From assembly GCF_918698155.1 (NCBI RefSeq), contig NZ_CAKKLX010000005.1, forward strand, positions 62,001 through 126,000: DNA of 64,000 nt, written 5' to 3'. Positions 61,469-64,000 of this stretch are shown here, piece by piece. A program made the translations under genes and the position numbers. The DNA comes from Roseomonas sp. CECT 9278 (GTDB taxonomy: Bacteria; Pseudomonadota; Alphaproteobacteria; Acetobacterales; Acetobacteraceae). The notes under the pieces were generated by a model, which did not search any database, was not told where the DNA came from, and saw nothing but the letters and a program-made list of their open reading frames with translations. Position 1 is the first letter of the stretch, and each line of letters starts with the position of its first letter.

Positions 61469-61575
61469 CGGATGGTCGCCAGTTCGGCGAGCCAGAGCAG
61501 GCCGATGAAGCCGCCGGCCAGCAGCACGCCGCCGAGCAGCGCGCGCAGTGCCTCGCCGATCCGGTGCCAGGTCAT
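61465..61575 (-). CDS. 36-residue single-pass membrane protein
   Basis: A very short gene. It starts at ATG 61575 inside an ATGA with the upstream resolvase-like gene and ends in another ATGA with the downstream gene. One hydrophobic segment, LLGGVLLAGGFIGLLWLA, spans most of it, with a basic N-terminus (TWHRIGEALR). Double coupling argues it is real. Could modulate a membrane protease or signal lysogeny state; unknown. Confidence 0.65.
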   Translation of the reverse strand: MTWHRIGEALRALLGGVLLAGGFIGLLWLAELATIR

Positions 61576-61994
61576 GCGACGTTCCGCGCGACGGCGTCGG
61601 TGGGTGGCAGCGGTCCATGCTCGATCGCATTGCGGCGTTCGGTCCGTGCGGCATCGGTGTCCGCATCGGCGCGCGCGCTGCGGCCGACGATCTCCAGCCA
61701 GACATGCAGGGGCAGCACCACGAAGGGCGAGGTGCGGTCGCGCCAGAGGAACAGCGCGTCATTCCCGCCCAGCCAGCGTTCCAGCGTCCGGAAGCCGTCG
61801 CCGTCGCCGCGCGCCTTGACCTCGGCCTTCACGGGTTCGGCGCCGCGGACGTAGAGATCGACGTCCGCGCCATTGCCGCGATACCGGAGCGCGCCCGACA
61901 GCGGCACGCGCTCGGCGCGCAGCCCGCACTTCACGTGCAGGTCGACGATGGCCCGCTCGCGCCGCAGCCCCTTGTCGCGCGAGGGCTTACCCAT
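61572..61994 (-). CDS. Holliday-junction-resolvase-like PD-(D/E)XK protein
   Basis: A 140-residue protein. Hjc-type order: KGLRRERAIVDLH (Glu), then NGADVDLYV (Asp) and VKAEVKARGDG (ExK), within the first 70 residues. A helical C-terminus follows. In phages such proteins resolve branched replication intermediates. It overlaps the HTH gene by 8 bases and the 36-residue gene by 4. Confidence 0.7.
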   Translation of the reverse strand: MGKPSRDKGLRRERAIVDLHVKCGLRAERVPLSGALRYRGNGADVDLYVRGAEPVKAEVKARGDGDGFRTLERWLGGNDALFLWRDRTSPFVVLPLHVWLEIVGRSARADADTDAARTERRNAIEHGPLPPTDAVARNVA

Positions 61995-62283
61995 GGAGGC
62001 GGGCCCTCCGCACCGCCGCCAGTTCGGCCAGCAGGCGCTCATCCACCGGGCGGCTGGTGACGCGCGCGGCCTGGGCGACGGCGGACCAATAGCGGGCGGG
62101 GATGCCGCGGCGCCGCCAGGCGCGGACGGTGACCGCCTCCACGTCCAGCACGACGGCGAGATCGTTGGCGCTCGGCCAGAGGTTGATGACCTCCGCGAAG
62201 CTAGCAGGCGGCGGGGTGGCGGGACGGCGCGCGGGGGCGGGCTGTTCCACCGGTTTCGGCTGGGGGGAGATCCGGGCGGGCAT
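61987..62283 (-). CDS. Cro-like HTH protein, first gene of the early operon
   Basis: A 98-residue protein from ATG 62283. A disordered Pro-rich N-terminus leads to a compact HTH (NLWPSANDLAVVLDVEAVTV, then RAWRRRGIP). It is divergent from the repressor gene with operator-like sites between, the usual place of Cro. Probably shuts off the repressor promoter during lytic growth. Confidence 0.65.
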   Translation of the reverse strand: MPARISPQPKPVEQPAPARRPATPPPASFAEVINLWPSANDLAVVLDVEAVTVRAWRRRGIPARYWSAVAQAARVTSRPVDERLLAELAAVRRARLHG

Positions 62284-62342
62284 GGGGGTAGATACGCAAT
62301 GTCGCGGCACGGAAACAAGACTGTTTGTATTTGCAGAAACCT

Positions 62343-62374
62343 GCTACACAATCGAGCCAGATGCGCTACATAAT
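62343..62374. promoter_or_regulatory. Left immunity operators
   Basis: GCTACACAATCG (62343-62354) and GCGCTACATAAT (62363-62374) resemble each other and the right-hand palindrome at 63161-63174. The first is a 12-base exact match to 63168-63179. They lie between the divergent repressor and Cro-like genes, where both promoters must be. Confidence 0.65.
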
Positions 62375-62381
62375 GAAGCGT

Positions 62382-63152
62382 ATGGACACCTCAGCAGACC
62401 GACTCCGCCGATTCCGTGAGGAAAAGGGCATCGGGAGTGGCGCCGAACTGGCCCGCCTCGCCGGCGTGCCGGAGGCGACCTATCGCGCTTACGAGAGCGG
62501 GCGACGACCATTGACCGCGCGTGCCGCTCGCGAGCTCGCGGCACCGCTCGGGATCACCTGGCAGATGCTGCTGTTCGGGAAGGAGGCGTCCCCAACCGGG
62601 ATCGCGATCAACACACCCGAGGAGGCAGCGGCGGCGCTTGGGCAGCGCGTGCGTCGCAAGCCCGTCGCAAAGGTTCCACAGACCTATTCCGGGCCGACCG
62701 CGGCAGAGATCATCTCCATGGGTGGTGACACCTGGGCGCTGCTACCGGTCTACGACGCCACCGCCTCGGCCGGCCCGGGCCAGCTGATCGACGGCGAAGC
62801 GGTCACCCACCGAATCGCGTTCCGGGAGGAGTGGATTCGGACGGTCACCACGGCGCCACTCGACCAGCTGGCCGTGATCAGTGTCGACGGCGATTCGATG
62901 GAGCCCACCTTGCGGACCGGAGACACGGTGCTGATCGATTTCCGACAGAACCAGCCCGGCGATAAGGACGGCATCTACGCGATCCGCACCGGCAATGGGC
63001 TGCAGGTGAAGCGTGTGCAGGTCGAGCTGGGCAAACGATTGATCACCGTGATCTCGGACAACCCGGCCTATGCCGCGCAGCCGCACATCAATCCGGACGA
63101 TATCCATGTCATCGGGCGGGTGATCTGGCTGGGGCGCCAGGTCGGGGCCTAG
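62382..63152 (+). CDS. CI-like repressor, HTH + S24 peptidase
   Basis: A 256-residue lysogeny repressor. The N-terminal XRE HTH covers residues ~1-60 (SGAELARLAGVPEATYRAYESG), and a linker leads to the LexA/S24 peptidase domain. The catalytic Ser is in VDGDSMEPTL and the Lys in LQVKRVQ. Start at 62382 keeps the operator outside the gene; ATG 62361 or 62373 are possible. No obvious Ala-Gly cleavage site was seen in the linker. It would bind the sites upstream and the palindrome downstream. Confidence 0.88.
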   Translation: MDTSADRLRRFREEKGIGSGAELARLAGVPEATYRAYESGRRPLTARAARELAAPLGITWQMLLFGKEASPTGIAINTPEEAAAALGQRVRRKPVAKVPQTYSGPTAAEIISMGGDTWALLPVYDATASAGPGQLIDGEAVTHRIAFREEWIRTVTTAPLDQLAVISVDGDSMEPTLRTGDTVLIDFRQNQPGDKDGIYAIRTGNGLQVKRVQVELGKRLITVISDNPAYAAQPHINPDDIHVIGRVIWLGRQVGA

Positions 63153-63160
63153 ATCAAAGA

Positions 63161-63174
63161 GTGTAGCGCTACAC
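63161..63174. promoter_or_regulatory. Right immunity operator, perfect palindrome
   Basis: GTGTAGCGCTACAC is a 14-base perfect palindrome just after the repressor stop and 43 bases before the next rightward gene. Half-sites match the boxes at 62343 and 62363. It would let the repressor also control the rightward integration genes. Confidence 0.65.
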
Positions 63175-63216
63175 AATCGCACTCCCCAAAGCGCTGGCGA
63201 TTCGTATTGTCACGAG

Positions 63217-63420
63217 ATGCAGCGTTCCGGACCCGTCAATTCCCACCTCCCGCCGCACCTCCGCGAGGTCTGCAGCATCTTGGCCGCGGGGCTGGTGCGG
63301 CTGCGCAGCCGCGCTGCCGAGGAAGCTGCGCGCGAGGAGGCCAACGAGGGAGAGTGTTGCCTCCACTTCCCGGCACCCGAGCGCCTCCATGCAACCCGGA
63401 CCAACCGGAGACCCGCATGA
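63217..63420 (+). CDS. Small conserved protein upstream of DUF2924
   Basis: A 67-residue protein. The pattern LPPHLREVCSILAAGLVRLRSRAAEE, in two parts, followed by LHFPAPERLHAT, belongs to a small family I have seen just ahead of DUF2924/recombinase pairs. Stop overlaps the next start. Function unknown. Confidence 0.6.
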   Translation: MQRSGPVNSHLPPHLREVCSILAAGLVRLRSRAAEEAAREEANEGECCLHFPAPERLHATRTNRRPA

Positions 63421-63923
63421 CACGCGCCACCAAATCCAAAGCCGGCACCCCGCCGGCGCCGACCATCCCCGCCATCCCGCCGGCCGACGTGCTGGGCCGG
63501 CTCGCGGCCCTCAAGACCACCGCCACGCCAGACCTGAAGCAGCAATGGCGGGACCTCTTCGCCGCCGAGCCGCCGCCCTACAATCGGCGCTTCCTGGAAA
63601 GCCGGCTAGCTTACCGCATACAAGAGCTCGCCTATGGCGGCCTGAAGCCCGAGACGATCCAGCGCCTCGAGGCCCTGGGTGAACAGCTCGACGGCGGAAA
63701 CCCCGTCCTCCGGCGCATCCGCGGCGACGACAAGCCGATCACCGGCACGCGGCTGATTCGTGAGTACCAGGGCGTCGAGCACTGCGTCACCGTGCTGCAC
63801 GACGGCTACGAGTATCAGGGCCGGCCCTACCAGTCGCTCTCCTCCATCGCGCGCGCCATCACCGGCACGCGCTGGAATGGCTGGCTGTTCTTCGGCCTGA
63901 AGAACCGGAGGGGCACAGCATGA
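63417..63923 (+). CDS. DUF2924 protein
   Basis: A 168-residue protein from ATG 63417. DUF2924 signatures: YNRRFLESRLAYRIQELAYG, then GTRLIREYQGVEHCVTVL, and GYEYQGRPYQSLSSIARAITG. It almost always precedes a large serine recombinase and shares a 4-base overlap with it here. Probably assists or controls the recombinase (a directionality-factor role is possible). Confidence 0.88.
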   Translation: MTRATKSKAGTPPAPTIPAIPPADVLGRLAALKTTATPDLKQQWRDLFAAEPPPYNRRFLESRLAYRIQELAYGGLKPETIQRLEALGEQLDGGNPVLRRIRGDDKPITGTRLIREYQGVEHCVTVLHDGYEYQGRPYQSLSSIARAITGTRWNGWLFFGLKNRRGTA

Positions 63924-64000
63924 AGCGCAAACCCACCGCTGAGGCCACGATGCCGGCCACGGTCAGGAAAATCCGCGCCGCCGTATACACGCGCAAGTCG
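63920..64000 (+). CDS. Large serine recombinase, N-terminal end only
   Basis: Only the first 27 residues are inside the window. They end with IRAAVYTRKS, the catalytic-Ser motif of serine integrases/resolvases. It is coupled to DUF2924. This is the likely integrase of the prophage, so the right attachment site should lie just beyond the recombinase gene. Confidence 0.85.
   Translation, partial: MKRKPTAEATMPATVRKIRAAVYTRKS

Larger units (their letters stand above)
22900..64000. mobile_element. Siphovirus-like prophage, incomplete at right edge
   Basis: A contiguous phage gene order on the minus strand runs from immunity (62.3 kb) through replication, methyltransferases, terminase and head genes to the tail and tailspike (24 kb). 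Plus-strand cargo lies at 32.5-34.7 and 52.3-52.8 kb, and the DUF2924/serine recombinase end at 63.2-64 kb. Lambda-type portal, GpA-type terminase, tail tube, tape measure and J-like tip indicate a long non-contractile tail. All expected modules are present, so it could be functional. The left end is uncertain: it may extend to include the NTPase and VapBC. Confidence 0.85.

Noticed and set aside
1-64000. CRISPR array
   Set aside because: No regularly spaced direct repeats of 25-40 bases were seen; the Cas4-like nuclease belongs to the phage recombination operon.

Overview
The window is GC-rich (about 70 %) DNA with alphaproteobacterial phage and chromosomal gene families. An Acetobacteraceae-type (Roseomonas-like) host is my best guess from gene content; no rRNA or tRNA gene is present to confirm it.

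Layout. (1) Bases 1-3137 are ordinary chromosome: the end of an ABC permease followed by a tightly overlapping operon for a three-subunit opine/HcnABC-like flavin dehydrogenase. (2) Bases ~3500-17342 look like one integrative element of about 13.8 kb. It has a tyrosine integrase at its left end, an AlpA-like HTH protein, a primase-polymerase/SF3 helicase with a strongly structured possible replication origin behind it, a run of small accessory genes (one scaffold-like, one FtsH-M41-like peptidase), and a two-gene restriction-modification system in which a PD-(D/E)XK domain is fused to the methylase (BcgI-like layout). The same tandem 12-bp repeat occurs at both ends. (3) Bases 17503-22757 hold a VapBC toxin-antitoxin pair with a palindromic operator and a 1464-residue STAND-like NTPase with a C-terminal nuclease-like motif. 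(4) From about 22.9 kb to beyond the right edge lies a siphovirus-like prophage read mostly leftward. A CI-like repressor and a divergent HTH gene are at 62.3 kb, followed leftward by recombination and replication genes, two ParB-methyltransferase fusions, terminase, portal, protease-capsid fusion, tail tube, frameshifted tail chaperone, tape measure, tail tip and tailspike. DUF2924 and the start of a serine recombinase form the right end.

How it works together. The prophage carries cargo on the opposite strand: a Septu-like ATPase + HNH pair wedged between tail-tube and tail-chaperone genes, and a BrnT-type toxin-antitoxin pair in the early region. A further unknown gene sits beside a degraded copy of the tailspike 3' end. 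With the RM system, VapBC and the STAND NTPase, this is a concentrated anti-phage neighbourhood at the junction of two mobile elements. Family calls rest on motifs read by eye; no database search was possible.
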